Origin: Gemmatimonadota bacterium
GTDB lineage: Bacteria; Gemmatimonadota; Gemmatimonadetes; Gemmatimonadales; Gemmatimonadaceae
Assembly (NCBI GenBank): GCA_028287345.1
Contig: JAQBPV010000442.1
Location: 17,806-81,805, forward strand
Length of the DNA: 64,000 nucleotides
Direction of reading: 5' to 3'
Of the stretch, positions 1-10,265 are shown piece after piece. The notes beneath the pieces were generated by a model. It was given only the letters and a program-made list of their open reading frames with translations. It had not been told where the DNA came from and ran no database searches. The translations under genes were made by a program, and so were the position numbers. Position 1 is the stretch's first letter, and every line of letters starts with the position of its first letter.

Positions 1-120
1 TCTGCCAAGATCGTGAGCTCCGTCTTCGCGAAAGTGAACGATTTGGTGGGGCGGCCTCGGTCCACTCGCTCCACCGTCGGAGCGAGTTTGCGCCTGCCCG
101 GGCCGTCGTGTGACGACGAC

Positions 121-2910
121 CTAGGGAATCGGCGTCGGCGTCCCGTAATCGTAAAGGCCGTTGAACAGAAGCTTGAACGTACTGTGCGTTTGCCCGCGGA
201 AGGCGACCTCGGGACCGAGCAACACCACCGTTCCCTTACCGACTTTCGCGTTCACGACGGCCGTGCCGCCGCGGACGTAATCGCGACCCCATGCCCACCC
301 ACTCGACACGAGATCCGGACTGTCGAACGAGGCCACGGAGGTGGTTCCCTTCGATGCCGCGTCTGGTGCAAGGCGGAAGACAGGGCTGTTGCTGAACACG
401 ACGTCGACCTGATCGGGCATGCCGTACGAGAGCGGCCCACCCTTCGCGATGTTCATCTTCAGGAGCGAGCCGGGGATGTAGTACTTCTCCTGTGTCAACG
501 GACGCTCGACACCACTCGCATCCTTTTCCACGAGATAGTTCTTCACCGGTAAACCCAGTATCTCACCCATCGACGTCGAGCTGCCGAGCGCGATGATCGT
601 TCCTCCCGCCTCGGCGAAGCGCTTGAGCTGCGGGATCGTCTTCTCCGAGCTGATCGAGCCGAGCCAGCCGCGGAACTCCGCCGGTAACGACTCGGGCGTC
701 GGCTGTGCGGCGCCGCCACGTCGGCCGCCGTCCGCGGAGAGCCGCGCGGATCCATCGGGAAACACGAGTACGTCGAACTTCGCGTTGAGATTGCCGGCGT
801 CCAACGTCTGCGGATAGACGATCTCGTATGGGTACTCGAACTGCTCGAACAGCCACTTCGTCCAGCCGGACGGAATGTTGCCGCCGTACTGATCGTAGAC
901 GCCGATGCGGGCCTGACGAAGTTGTGTCGTCTCGGAGCGCGGCGCGCTGCTCACCGCATGAATGGGGACGCCGAGCTCGCGAGCGCCGCGGTCGACGATC
1001 GCCTTCACTGCCGGCGTGGCGGGCACCCACAGCGCGCCCGTACCGAGATCCTCGCCGTCGGCCGTCGTCGGCTCCTTCACCATGAACACCGTCGCGTTGC
1101 TCTTGAGCAGGCGATTCACGAGGATGAACGAGTTGTTGATGCGATGACTCACGAGATAGCCCGCCGGGCTGCCTACGCCGCGGACGCTCGCAACAGGCAT
1201 CGATTGCAGCGACGTCACCTTGGTGAACGGTCCGTCGAACGCGTTCTGATAGCGATCGAACTGGATGCCCATCGAGAACGCCGGCGTCCAACCGGTGACG
1301 TCATACGGCGGATTCGGCGGTCCGCCCGGATACTTGAAGTCGTTGGGATGATCCTGCGGCTCGAACATATCGACGACGAATGCGCGAGGCGCCTGCGCGG
1401 TCTTCACGACGTACGAGCTCGCGGGATATCGCTTGCCCGCCACCTGGAAGGGCGACGTCGCACGCAGGACGGTGATGCCGTTCTTGAGTAGCACGTTGAC
1501 GAACTTCGTCGCCGTGGCGAAGTCGGCCTGGTCCGATGGAATGACGTATCCTCTGGCGTCGCGCATCTTCGGGTCGTGCAACACGCCAGCGTAGATCTCC
1601 GTCGGAACGATCGTCGCGCCACGTCCACCACCATCGCCACCACCGCCGGAACGCATCGCAGGAAGCTTGGCGGCCGCGCTTTCCGCCGCGGCGATGCGCT
1701 TCGGCGTTACCGTCCAGCTGTCCGTATTGCCACGTTCGATCGAGTTCTTCCCCATCTGGTAGATGTTGTAGAGGAAGGTCTCGCGATAGCGCGACGCGAC
1801 GTCCAGCACGGCGCGGCTGTATTCCATGTCGTAGTCGATCGAGCGACGGAAGTGCCAGACCTGTGGCGCCACCGGCATCGGTCCGTTCCCGCTCGGGAGT
1901 TGGCGCTCGAGGACGAGCGGCACCTCCATCGGCGTCGGACTGCCGATGATCTCCGTGAGCAGGCCGACGATGTTGTGGAAGTAGCTCACGGTACGCATGG
2001 CGCCGTTGAACCACGTCGAATAGTTCGCCGCGGCCTTCATCGCCGAACCCGGCATCCCCTTCGCGATGAGCCGGCTGTGCATGGCGGCGCCCACGAGGTC
2101 GAGCTCAGTGATGACGAGCGGGTCGAAGCCGTAGTTGAACGGATCGCGGAATGGTGGCATGAACACCACGGCGCCGGCCGGTCCCGTCTGATGATGCGTA
2201 TGCGTTATCTGCGGCAACCAGTCCGTGAAGAGGACCTTGTTGATGTTGATCGTCTCGGGCTGGTTGGACATGAACAAGTCGCGCGCATTGTCGTGACCGA
2301 CGTACTTCTGGTACAGCCGCGGAATGTTCATGGTGCGCTTGGACGAATCGGCCTCGCGCATGTACCAGTTCGAGACGAGCTCCATGCCATCGGGATTCGC
2401 GAGGCAGAGCAGCAGGATGTCGTCGTCGAGGAAGCGCATGGTCTCCTCGTCGTTCCGGCTCACCATCTGGAACGCGAGTTCCATCAACGCCTGATGGCCG
2501 ACGGTCTCCGTAGAGTGAAGCCCGCCGTCCATGAAGATGACGGTCTTGCCCTCCTTGGCGAGCGCTCGTGCCTGATCATCGGTCAGGCCCTCGGCCATCG
2601 CGAGCCGCTTGGAGATGCCGCGATAATGATCGAGCTTCTTCTGGTTCGCCGGCGACGTGATGACCGCCATGTATTGGTGGCGGCCTTCAGCTGTCAGGCC
2701 GATGTCCACCAGCTTCAGGCGATCGGACTCGATCGCAAGTGTCTTCCAGTACTTCTCCAGCTGCGTGTAGTTGGCGAGCCGATAGTCGTCGCCAAGGTTG
2801 AAGCCGAACGCTTGCTTCGGCGTCGTGATCTTGCGGCCCTGTGCCGACACCGGCTGGCCGACGAGCGACATGACGAGGATGAACGGCGCAATCAGCGAAC
2901 GCGATCGCAT
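121..2910 (-). CDS. M14-family zinc carboxypeptidase-like secreted protein
   Basis: ORF 121..2964(-); likely start at internal ATG 2910 (MRSRSLIAPFILVMSLVGQPVSAQ signal peptide). HSTE motif (GGLHSTETVGHQ) and downstream HTHHQTG fit M14 zinc ligands. Confidence 0.85.
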   Translation of the reverse strand: MRSRSLIAPFILVMSLVGQPVSAQGRKITTPKQAFGFNLGDDYRLANYTQLEKYWKTLAIESDRLKLVDIGLTAEGRHQYMAVITSPANQKKLDHYRGISKRLAMAEGLTDDQARALAKEGKTVIFMDGGLHSTETVGHQALMELAFQMVSRNDEETMRFLDDDILLLCLANPDGMELVSNWYMREADSSKRTMNIPRLYQKYVGHDNARDLFMSNQPETININKVLFTDWLPQITHTHHQTGPAGAVVFMPPFRDPFNYGFDPLVITELDLVGAAMHSRLIAKGMPGSAMKAAANYSTWFNGAMRTVSYFHNIVGLLTEIIGSPTPMEVPLVLERQLPSGNGPMPVAPQVWHFRRSIDYDMEYSRAVLDVASRYRETFLYNIYQMGKNSIERGNTDSWTVTPKRIAAAESAAAKLPAMRSGGGGDGGGRGATIVPTEIYAGVLHDPKMRDARGYVIPSDQADFATATKFVNVLLKNGITVLRATSPFQVAGKRYPASSYVVKTAQAPRAFVVDMFEPQDHPNDFKYPGGPPNPPYDVTGWTPAFSMGIQFDRYQNAFDGPFTKVTSLQSMPVASVRGVGSPAGYLVSHRINNSFILVNRLLKSNATVFMVKEPTTADGEDLGTGALWVPATPAVKAIVDRGARELGVPIHAVSSAPRSETTQLRQARIGVYDQYGGNIPSGWTKWLFEQFEYPYEIVYPQTLDAGNLNAKFDVLVFPDGSARLSADGGRRGGAAQPTPESLPAEFRGWLGSISSEKTIPQLKRFAEAGGTIIALGSSTSMGEILGLPVKNYLVEKDASGVERPLTQEKYYIPGSLLKMNIAKGGPLSYGMPDQVDVVFSNSPVFRLAPDAASKGTTSVASFDSPDLVSSGWAWGRDYVRGGTAVVNAKVGKGTVVLLGPEVAFRGQTHSTFKLLFNGLYDYGTPTPIP

Positions 2911-2973
2911 GGCAGCTCCAGGGGGCTCACGGAAGCCGTACCACGATGGTACGACACAGGGCACGACGTCCGA

Positions 2974-4329
2974 TCAGGACTTGATGGCAAGGTTCGGATT
3001 CGTATTCAACTCGGTGCGACCGATCGGGAAGCAGGTGTCCTTCCCCTTCCGATCGTCCATTCGCAGCAGCGCCGGCAGACCGCCAGGCGTCGCCGGATCC
3101 TTGCCGGCGCCGTCCCAGCGACGACGCAGTCCAAGCGCGCGCCCTTCGAGATAGGTCTCGATCAGTGTCTCGAGCTTGAGATACGTCCAGGCGGAGTCGC
3201 TGGTGATCGCCGTGTTGCGGAGCGGCACACCAGCGTCGGTGCGGAGGTCGTTCACGAGTGCCATCGCACCGGCAATGTCGCCCGTCCGCAGCTTCGACTC
3301 CGCGACGATCATCTGCGCTTCGCGACCATCCGTCAGGTCGATCGGCGAGCCTTGCGCGGTGTACTTCTGCTGCTGGTAGAAGAGCACTTGCCCGACCACG
3401 CCGCGGCCATCGCCAAGGTCACCGACGGACCCCTGCGTGAACTTCCATTGCGGGAAGGTCAGGTATTTCACTCGCGGATCCTTCGTCAGGTCGTAGTAGT
3501 CCGCATACCACGTGTGCCACACGGTCTCGTTGCGGAACGTGCTGCCGTCCATCGCGAAGAAGTACGAATTCAACTGTTCGCGATCGAGGTTGTTGTAGAG
3601 CGCCTGAAACTTGTACGCTTTCGGTGTGAGCGCGGCATCCGCTGCGGCGCCGGCCCAGTTGCCGAGCCACGTGCGCACGGACGCGCGTCCGCCGTACGCA
3701 GCATTGGTGAACGCTGCGTTGTTCACCGCCTTCGCGATCGCGATTGCCTCGGTGAACGCCGCCTCGGCGCGGGTGAAGTGCACGCTCGCGGGCTGTCTGG
3801 GGCCGCCGTCGATGGTGGTCTCACACATGTTCTCGCCGAGCAACCGGTTGCTGAATCCGACGTAGAGCAGCCCCTGCGCCGCGATCGGCGACTTGGCAAA
3901 ATCCGCCGCCGGCAGTGCGGCGCGGATGCGATCGACCGCGGCTTCGGCAACCCAACGCGCCGCTGACGCCTTCGACGTGCGATTGTCCGTTTCATCAGCC
4001 GTGATGATGCCGACGGAGAGCTGCGGACTGATACCGAACGATCCTGTCTGTCCACCGGGGTGCAGCTCGCGCGCGACGGCTGACGCGTCGAACCCCAATG
4101 CGCCACCCGTGCCGGAGGCGAGCGAGTTGGCGATGGCGCGGCCCGCGCCATTCACCACCGCTTGATGCGCCGACGCGAGATCGAGGAATTGATCCTGCAC
4201 TGGCCCCGGATTCTCGACGTCGAGATTGCAGGCCGTGGCGATCAACATGCTCACCGCGACGATCGCGAGCGTGTACCGGCGCGGATGCACGCGCGACGCC
4301 GGCCGATCGAACTGTGTGGTGGTCGGCAT
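2974..4329 (-). CDS. SusD/RagB-family nutrient-binding outer membrane lipoprotein
   Basis: 451 aa, lipobox-like LIATACN, 'NPGPVQDQFLDLASAHQAVVNGAGRAIAN' SusD-like N-terminus, adjacent to SusC. Confidence 0.85.
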   Translation of the reverse strand: MPTTTQFDRPASRVHPRRYTLAIVAVSMLIATACNLDVENPGPVQDQFLDLASAHQAVVNGAGRAIANSLASGTGGALGFDASAVARELHPGGQTGSFGISPQLSVGIITADETDNRTSKASAARWVAEAAVDRIRAALPAADFAKSPIAAQGLLYVGFSNRLLGENMCETTIDGGPRQPASVHFTRAEAAFTEAIAIAKAVNNAAFTNAAYGGRASVRTWLGNWAGAAADAALTPKAYKFQALYNNLDREQLNSYFFAMDGSTFRNETVWHTWYADYYDLTKDPRVKYLTFPQWKFTQGSVGDLGDGRGVVGQVLFYQQQKYTAQGSPIDLTDGREAQMIVAESKLRTGDIAGAMALVNDLRTDAGVPLRNTAITSDSAWTYLKLETLIETYLEGRALGLRRRWDGAGKDPATPGGLPALLRMDDRKGKDTCFPIGRTELNTNPNLAIKS

Positions 4330-4330
4330 C

Positions 4331-7186
4331 TTAGAAGTTCACCTTGAGCGAGGTGGTGAAAATCGCGGGAGCGGGATACTGCTCGTTCATGGAGCGCACC
4401 TTCGACAGCGCGCCATCGTTGGCCATCATCTCTGGATCGAACATCTTGAAGTCCTTGTTCAACCAGCGGATCCAGTTGCGGGCCGAGAAGGTGATGGAGG
4501 CGTTGCCGGCACCTGGCACGATCGCGGACGGCAGACCCACGCGCAGGCTCATCTCGCGCACCTTGAAGAAATCGGTCGGATAGATCGTCGATCCCGACTT
4601 GAAGTTGCTGACGATGCAGAACTGTCGGTCGTAGGCCGTGAGCTGAGCGCCGCGTCCCGCGGCGATCTCCGCATTGGCGTAAATGCACGTCGGCCAGACG
4701 GTGATGCCGCGCGACTGTGCACCCTCGGAACCGCTGTCGAAGATGTAGCCGCCGTGCTGATACTCGCCGCGTGCCGTGAACTGAATGCCGTGCGGCAACT
4801 CGATCGACGTGCTGGGGTTGATCGTCAGCGTCGGCAGATTCGGTCCGAAGAGGTAGTTGTTCTCGGTAATCGGAGCCGCGATCTCGTCGGGGTTCTTGAG
4901 ATGCGTGCCGACGATGACGGGGATCGGCTGACCTTCCATGATCCATCCCTGCCCGCCGAGCGAGAAGCTCGGCGCTCCGCCGAGGTTGACGGCCTTGTTC
5001 GCCGACTTCGCCACGTTCACGCCGACGTCCCACTTGAATCCGGCGCGCTCGAGCGGCGTGCCACGCACCGCGAGCTCGATGCCCGAGTTCTCGATGGTGC
5101 CGACGTTGCGGAGCTGTGAATTCTGGAAGCCAAGCGACGGCGTCTGCTGCACGGGGAAGAGCGCGTCCTTCGTGAGCTGATGGTAGTGCGTGAAGTCCAC
5201 ACCGAATCGCCCATCGAACGCGGCGAAGTCGAAGCCCAGTTCCGTCTCGGCCGTCCGCTCCGGTCCGAGTACGGGGTTACCCACGTTGAGCGGGAGATAC
5301 GCCGGCAGGTTTCCCCACCCAATGGGGTCCCAGGTGCGAACCGCGTCGAATGCGCCCGGTGCGCGTCCTGCCTGACCATAGGCACCGCGCAGCTTCAGCG
5401 TGCCGATGCTCTTCGGCCAGAACGGTTCATCGGAGACGACGTACGAGACACTCGCCTTCGGATATCGCTGTAGTCCGAAATCGCTGCCGAATGCGCTGTT
5501 GCCGTCCACGCGCAGACCAAGCGTGAGGAAGTAGCGCTCCTTCAGGTTGAACAACGCCTGCGCGAATAGACCTCCATTGATGACCTTCATCGCCGACTCG
5601 AACGATTGGCGAATCGCGCCTGAGCTCAACGTCGGAGTGCTCGGTCCGGGAAACTGGTCGGCGAGACCATCGAGTGTGTGCTCGTCGACGGTCACACTCT
5701 GCGCGCCGCCAGAGAGGCTGAGGCGCAGGTCATGCGCCATCGGCATGTGCTCGATGTTGTACGTGCTCACGAGATCGAGGCTGAGAATCCGGCTGCGATT
5801 CATCACATCGCTCATGCGCCCGAGCGGCTGCGGCGGGAAGCCGAACGGCCTGATCGACCGGAGCTCGTTCTCCGTCATGTCGTAGCCGGCGGTGAAGCGG
5901 TTCGTCCAGTTGGCGGTGGGTGCGTAGAGAAACGTGAGGCCACTCGTGAAGCGATCGATCATGCTGCGGACGTCGAAGGTCAGCACCTGGCTGATGATCG
6001 CCGGATCCGCCGAGCCGAAGAAGTTGTTGGCGCCGCGATAGACGTTGAGCGTCAGCCCGTGCGAGTTGTTGCCGGTCGGCGTCGTCTGCGTTGCGGAGTG
6101 CGTGAGGAAGTTGTTCCACTGGATCTGCATTCCCTTGAAGCCGGCGAATCCGAAATTGCCGCGCAGGGATTCGCGCTTCTCGTGATCGTTCGGGAGCACG
6201 CCCTTGTTGTCCTCGAGCAGCCCCGATACGAAGTAGCCGTCCTCGCGGCCGCCGCCACGCACGGACAGGTCATACTTCTGTCGCATGCCGTTCTTGAGCC
6301 ACGGATCGAGGTACGCGTACTCCGCTGGCGCGGGCGCGAAGGGCTGCAGCTTCGCATAGCCGTGATCGGCATTCAGGCTCCAGCGCGGGCTCCCAGCGGC
6401 GCCGCGCTTGGTGAAGATCTGAATCACTCCGGCATTCGCCTCGGTGCCGTACAATGTCGTCGCGGCCGCACCCTTGATGATCTCGATGCGATCGATGTCC
6501 GACGGGTTGATGTCGTTGAGAGGACTCTGGACGTCGTTGTTGCTGCGATTCGAGCTCTCGCCGCCGGAGACGTTCTTCGAGTACGGATCGCTGCGCGTTC
6601 GCACGCCATCGATGTACACCAACGGCTGGTTGCTCATCGCCACGCTGACATTGCCGCGCAGGCGAATCTGCGCCGCGGAGCCCGGCTGTCCCGAGCTCGA
6701 CATCACGGTCATGCCAGGTGCCTGCGCTTGCAGCATCGCGTCGACACTCGATGGATTGTCGATCGCCTTGGACATATCGATCTGCGAGATGCTGTTGCCG
6801 ACTTCGCGCAGTCGTGCTGCGCCGGCGGTGCCCGTGACGACGACGGCATCCAGCGCCGCCACCGCTTCCTTCAAGTCGAAGTTGAGATCGACGGTCTGAC
6901 CATTCACCACGAAGACGGGACTCGTCATCGCTTGATAGCCGATGCGTTGCGCGCGGATCTGCCGGCTGCCCGCGGGAACGCGGAAGATCTTGTAGCGGCC
7001 ATCGGCGTCGGTCGTCGTGCCGAGTGTGGTGCCGACGACGACAAGTTGTGCTGATGGAACGGGACCACCCGCTCTCGTAACGCGCCCCTGCACCGTTCCC
7101 AGCTCCTGCTGCGCACCGACGTCGCCAAAGGGTGCGAGCAGTGAGAGCGTGAACAGTACTCGAGCTGCCGCGTGTGACGACGACAT
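4331..7186 (-). CDS. SusC/RagA-family TonB-dependent outer membrane receptor
   Basis: 951 aa; N-terminal CarboxypepD-reg-like domain (GTVQGRVTRAGGPVPSAQLVVVGTTLGTTTDADGRY), plug domain, C-terminal barrel. Confidence 0.92.
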   Translation of the reverse strand: MSSSHAAARVLFTLSLLAPFGDVGAQQELGTVQGRVTRAGGPVPSAQLVVVGTTLGTTTDADGRYKIFRVPAGSRQIRAQRIGYQAMTSPVFVVNGQTVDLNFDLKEAVAALDAVVVTGTAGAARLREVGNSISQIDMSKAIDNPSSVDAMLQAQAPGMTVMSSSGQPGSAAQIRLRGNVSVAMSNQPLVYIDGVRTRSDPYSKNVSGGESSNRSNNDVQSPLNDINPSDIDRIEIIKGAAATTLYGTEANAGVIQIFTKRGAAGSPRWSLNADHGYAKLQPFAPAPAEYAYLDPWLKNGMRQKYDLSVRGGGREDGYFVSGLLEDNKGVLPNDHEKRESLRGNFGFAGFKGMQIQWNNFLTHSATQTTPTGNNSHGLTLNVYRGANNFFGSADPAIISQVLTFDVRSMIDRFTSGLTFLYAPTANWTNRFTAGYDMTENELRSIRPFGFPPQPLGRMSDVMNRSRILSLDLVSTYNIEHMPMAHDLRLSLSGGAQSVTVDEHTLDGLADQFPGPSTPTLSSGAIRQSFESAMKVINGGLFAQALFNLKERYFLTLGLRVDGNSAFGSDFGLQRYPKASVSYVVSDEPFWPKSIGTLKLRGAYGQAGRAPGAFDAVRTWDPIGWGNLPAYLPLNVGNPVLGPERTAETELGFDFAAFDGRFGVDFTHYHQLTKDALFPVQQTPSLGFQNSQLRNVGTIENSGIELAVRGTPLERAGFKWDVGVNVAKSANKAVNLGGAPSFSLGGQGWIMEGQPIPVIVGTHLKNPDEIAAPITENNYLFGPNLPTLTINPSTSIELPHGIQFTARGEYQHGGYIFDSGSEGAQSRGITVWPTCIYANAEIAAGRGAQLTAYDRQFCIVSNFKSGSTIYPTDFFKVREMSLRVGLPSAIVPGAGNASITFSARNWIRWLNKDFKMFDPEMMANDGALSKVRSMNEQYPAPAIFTTSLKVNF

Positions 7187-7343
7187 GCGTGAGCCTCCTC
7201 GACGTGATTGAAAGGCCGTGCGGACTTCGGGCGGCGGACGGCGACGTAGGCAAGCGGCGCTGCGGGGTGCGCCACGGAAATGTCGGCCGCCCCATCGGAA
7301 TGGACGGGACGAAAGTCGCTATCGTATCCTGATAACACGCCAT

Positions 7344-7368
7344 CGACGCGGATCTACTATCCGCGTCG
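7344..7368. repeat. Perfect 10-bp inverted repeat CGACGCGGAT-ctact-ATCCGCGTCG
   Basis: Arms 7344-7353 and 7359-7368, just 3' of the ECF sigma stop. Confidence 0.8.
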
Positions 7369-7373
7369 CGAAG

Positions 7374-7970
7374 TCATCGCTCGAGCATCTCGCGAAGGTG
7401 GCGTCGAAGATCGAGCATCGCCGCGCTGAGATGGTTCGCGACGGTCTGCGGCGAGATCCCCATGCGCGCAGAGATCTCGAGGTACGAAAGCTTCTCTTCC
7501 TTCGCGAGAAGATAGACCTCCTTGCGCCGCGTCGGCAGCTGCTGCAACGCGCGCTGAAACGCCGTCTCCAACTCCTTCTCCTCGAGGCACTCCAGCGGAG
7601 TCCATGGCGATGCGGAATCTGCACGCAATCGCTGCTCATCACGCCGCGCTCGCGCCGCGCGCGCACGACGCTCGTTCAGCGCCGCATTGCGCGCGATGCG
7701 ATACACGTACGCGCTCACCGTTCCTGTCGGTGACCAGCGTTCACGTTGCTGCCAGAGACGAATGAAGGTCTGCTGTACGAGATCGGCTGCTGCATCGTCA
7801 TCGGCGGCGATGCGACCAGCGTACGCAAGCAACGGACGCCAGTAGCGTTGCATGAGTGCATGCAACGCCATCGCATCGCCGTCGCAAATGAGCATCATCA
7901 ATGCTTCATCCGTGGCGGCAGACGCGACGAGTGGAGAGCCCATCGGCAGTTCTGCAGGATCGGTTGCCAA
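7374..7970 (-). CDS. ECF-type RNA polymerase sigma-70 factor
   Basis: 198 aa with sigma region 2 (LVQQTFIRLWQQ) and region 4 (LSYLEISARMGISPQTVANHLSAAM). Confidence 0.92.
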   Translation of the reverse strand: MATDPAELPMGSPLVASAATDEALMMLICDGDAMALHALMQRYWRPLLAYAGRIAADDDAAADLVQQTFIRLWQQRERWSPTGTVSAYVYRIARNAALNERRARAARARRDEQRLRADSASPWTPLECLEEKELETAFQRALQQLPTRRKEVYLLAKEEKLSYLEISARMGISPQTVANHLSAAMLDLRRHLREMLER

Positions 7971-8024
7971 GTACGTCTCGCCGGTGAGGAGGGACGAGAA
8001 ACGCCTGCGGGAGGATCATGCTGC

Positions 8025-8057
8025 GCTATCCGCGTCAAGGCATGCGACGCGGATAGC
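8025..8057. repeat. Perfect 12-bp inverted repeat GCTATCCGCGTC-N9-GACGCGGATAGC
   Basis: Arms 8025-8036 and 8046-8057, upstream of the sigma start; core matches the 7344-7368 palindrome. Confidence 0.8.
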
Positions 8058-8126
8058 ATCCTCTACGGTGATCCCGCTCAGGACGTTGACGGACTTGTCA
8101 GAATGTTCGTTCGCGCGTGATGTGAA

Positions 8127-8438
8127 TCAGCGTCGCGTTTGTGCGAGCAATACGCTCGCGGCACCAGCGCCAGCGGCGTCCCATGTGAGGTCTCGCACGC
8201 TGAACTCTCCCTTCACGCGAAGGTCGTGCAACTCCTTCCCGACGCCCACTGCCGCCGTCGTCACCGATGCACCGGCGAGCGCCGCTCCGTGGTTCAGGCC
8301 TGAGGTTCGAAGCGCGCCATACGACATGCTTTGCACGAACGCCGACGTGAAGAAATGCTTCACCTTGTCCTCGGCCAACCATCGATCGCTCGGAAGTGAC
8401 GCCGGGTTCAGCGAGAAGACCAGCCAGAGTCCGCGCAT
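8127..8438 (-). CDS. Small YfiM/DUF2279-like (putative periplasmic) protein
   Basis: 103 aa from ATG 8438 (MRGLWLVFSLNPASLPSDRWLAEDKVKHFFTSAF...GVGKELHD); start overlaps the UDG stop (ATGA). Confidence 0.6.
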   Translation of the reverse strand: MRGLWLVFSLNPASLPSDRWLAEDKVKHFFTSAFVQSMSYGALRTSGLNHGAALAGASVTTAAVGVGKELHDLRVKGEFSVRDLTWDAAGAGAASVLLAQTRR

Positions 8439-9088
8439 CAGGCCACGCTCCGTTGCGGTCGGCGCAACGCGAATCGTTGGCCAATCAAGTGAAGCGAGCG
8501 ATCGAGCAACTCGCGATGTTCGGGCGCATGAATCCAACTGCTCGCACCACTCGGATGCGGCAGCGGTATCACGATCGAATTGCCTCCCTCGTGCTCGACC
8601 TCGTGCTCCCGACCGACCGCCGCGTCGAGCGGGAGAGGGCCAAGGAACCGATCGATCGCCAGCCGTCCGACGGGGATGATGAGCGGAGGACGAATGATGC
8701 GCAGCTCGTCGGCCAGCCAATCGCCACACTTCACCCGCTCAGCCGGCGAGGGTACGCGGTCCCCTCGGCCACCGGCATGCGGGCCCGGATAGCAGCGCGT
8801 GATCGCGGAGATGTAGAGCCATTCGCGAGCAGTCGGTTCGTCGAGACCGGCGAGCTCGAGCCACCGGAAGAGTGTTTTTCCGGCGCGGCCGGCGAAGGGC
8901 GGTCCGCCACCCATCTCGACCTGTCCGGGCGCCTGCCCCACGAGCATAGCCCGCGGTGCGCGCGCGGACGAGACGATCGGCACCACGCCAGCGCTGTTGC
9001 TGCACCGGCGACAACCTGCGAGGCGATCACAGTGCGCGTCGAGTGCCTGAGCGAGCGCGAGTGGAGCGCGGGACGAAGTTCGAGCCAT
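8438..9088 (-). CDS. Uracil-DNA glycosylase family protein (family 4-like)
   Basis: VGQAPGQVEMGGGPPFAGRAGKTL and PLPHPSG motifs; N-terminal CRRC; start ATG 9088 (MARTSSRAP). Confidence 0.85.
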   Translation of the reverse strand: MARTSSRAPLALAQALDAHCDRLAGCRRCSNSAGVVPIVSSARAPRAMLVGQAPGQVEMGGGPPFAGRAGKTLFRWLELAGLDEPTAREWLYISAITRCYPGPHAGGRGDRVPSPAERVKCGDWLADELRIIRPPLIIPVGRLAIDRFLGPLPLDAAVGREHEVEHEGGNSIVIPLPHPSGASSWIHAPEHRELLDRSLHLIGQRFALRRPQRSVA

Positions 9089-9095
9089 CGAGTAT

Positions 9096-10151
9096 CTACC
9101 CGCCGGCGTCGGCCGAGTTTCCGCTCGCCCCGAATGCATATGGCGGCCTCACCACGCCATCGTCGGTGATGATCGCCGTGATGAGCTCTGCGGGCGTGAC
9201 GTCGAATGCGGGATTGTACACCGATGCCTTCGCTGGCATGAGCAACCTTCCATTCCACTCGCGCAGCTCGTCGCCGTCGCGATGTTCGATCGTGATGTCG
9301 CACCCACTCGCGGTCTTGACGTCCACGGTCGACTTCGGCGCCGCGACGTAGAAGGGAATGTCGTGGTAGCGTGCCGCGAGGGCGAGCGCGTATGTCCCGA
9401 TCTTGTTCGCCACATCCCCGTTGGCGGCAATGCGGTCCGCACCGACGATGACCAGGTCGATGGCGCCGCCGCGCATCAGTGACGCCGCCATACCATCGGC
9501 GAGGACGGTGACGTCAATGCCCGCCTGCGTCAGCTCCCACGCGGTGAGGCGACTGCCCTGCAGCAGCGGACGCGTCTCATTGGCGAAGACGTGCACCCGT
9601 TTCCCTTGCTCCTTCGCCAGATAGATCGGCGCGAGGGCTGTACCGATGCCACCAGTCGCCAGCGCGCCGGCGTTGCAGTGTGTCAACACGCTCGCCATCT
9701 CGGGAATGAGCTCGACGCCGTGCTCCCCGATGCGCCGGCACATGGCGCGGTCCTCCTCGAGAATCGCGGTCGCCCCTGCCCGAAGCGCGTCGAGGATCTC
9801 TCGGGGGCGTCCCGGGGTAGTTCGAGCGATACCACACATCCGCTCCATCGCCCAGGGCAGGTTCACGGCCGTGGGGCGCACACCACCGATGCGATCACAC
9901 AGCGCTTCCGCCGCAGCAATGAACTGCTCGCGCGTGTCTTCCGTGAGACGCGAGAGTGCGACGACCAAACCCATCGCCCCAGCGATGCCGATGGCGGGTG
10001 CACCGCGGACGGACAGCGTGAGAATCGCGTCGCAGACGTCATCGACGGTGCGCAGCTCACGGCGCACGAGCTCGTTCGGAAGCTGCCGCTGGTCGATGAT
10101 CTCGACAGCGTCTCCTTCCCCCGACCACCGCACCGCCTCGACGACCGTCAT
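9096..10151 (-). CDS. mtnA: S-methyl-5-thioribose-1-phosphate isomerase
   Basis: 351 aa; SVRGAPAIGIAGAMG, THCNAGALATGGIGTAL, ADRIAANGDVANKIGTYALA are typical MtnA motifs. Confidence 0.93.
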   Translation of the reverse strand: MTVVEAVRWSGEGDAVEIIDQRQLPNELVRRELRTVDDVCDAILTLSVRGAPAIGIAGAMGLVVALSRLTEDTREQFIAAAEALCDRIGGVRPTAVNLPWAMERMCGIARTTPGRPREILDALRAGATAILEEDRAMCRRIGEHGVELIPEMASVLTHCNAGALATGGIGTALAPIYLAKEQGKRVHVFANETRPLLQGSRLTAWELTQAGIDVTVLADGMAASLMRGGAIDLVIVGADRIAANGDVANKIGTYALALAARYHDIPFYVAAPKSTVDVKTASGCDITIEHRDGDELREWNGRLLMPAKASVYNPAFDVTPAELITAIITDDGVVRPPYAFGASGNSADAGG

Positions 10152-10265
10152 ACTGGAAAGTTAGCCGACATCCTCACAACTTGGCTCAGGCACGGTTGCG
10201 CTCTCGTTCTTCGAAGTGTCGAACGTATTGCAACCTTTCTGCCTCTCATATTTCCCGACAACAAC

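Noticed and set aside
1576-3966. 796-aa plus-strand ORF
   Set aside because: Antisense to the M14 peptidase and SusD genes, Arg/His-rich without recognisable domains; typical high-GC shadow ORF.
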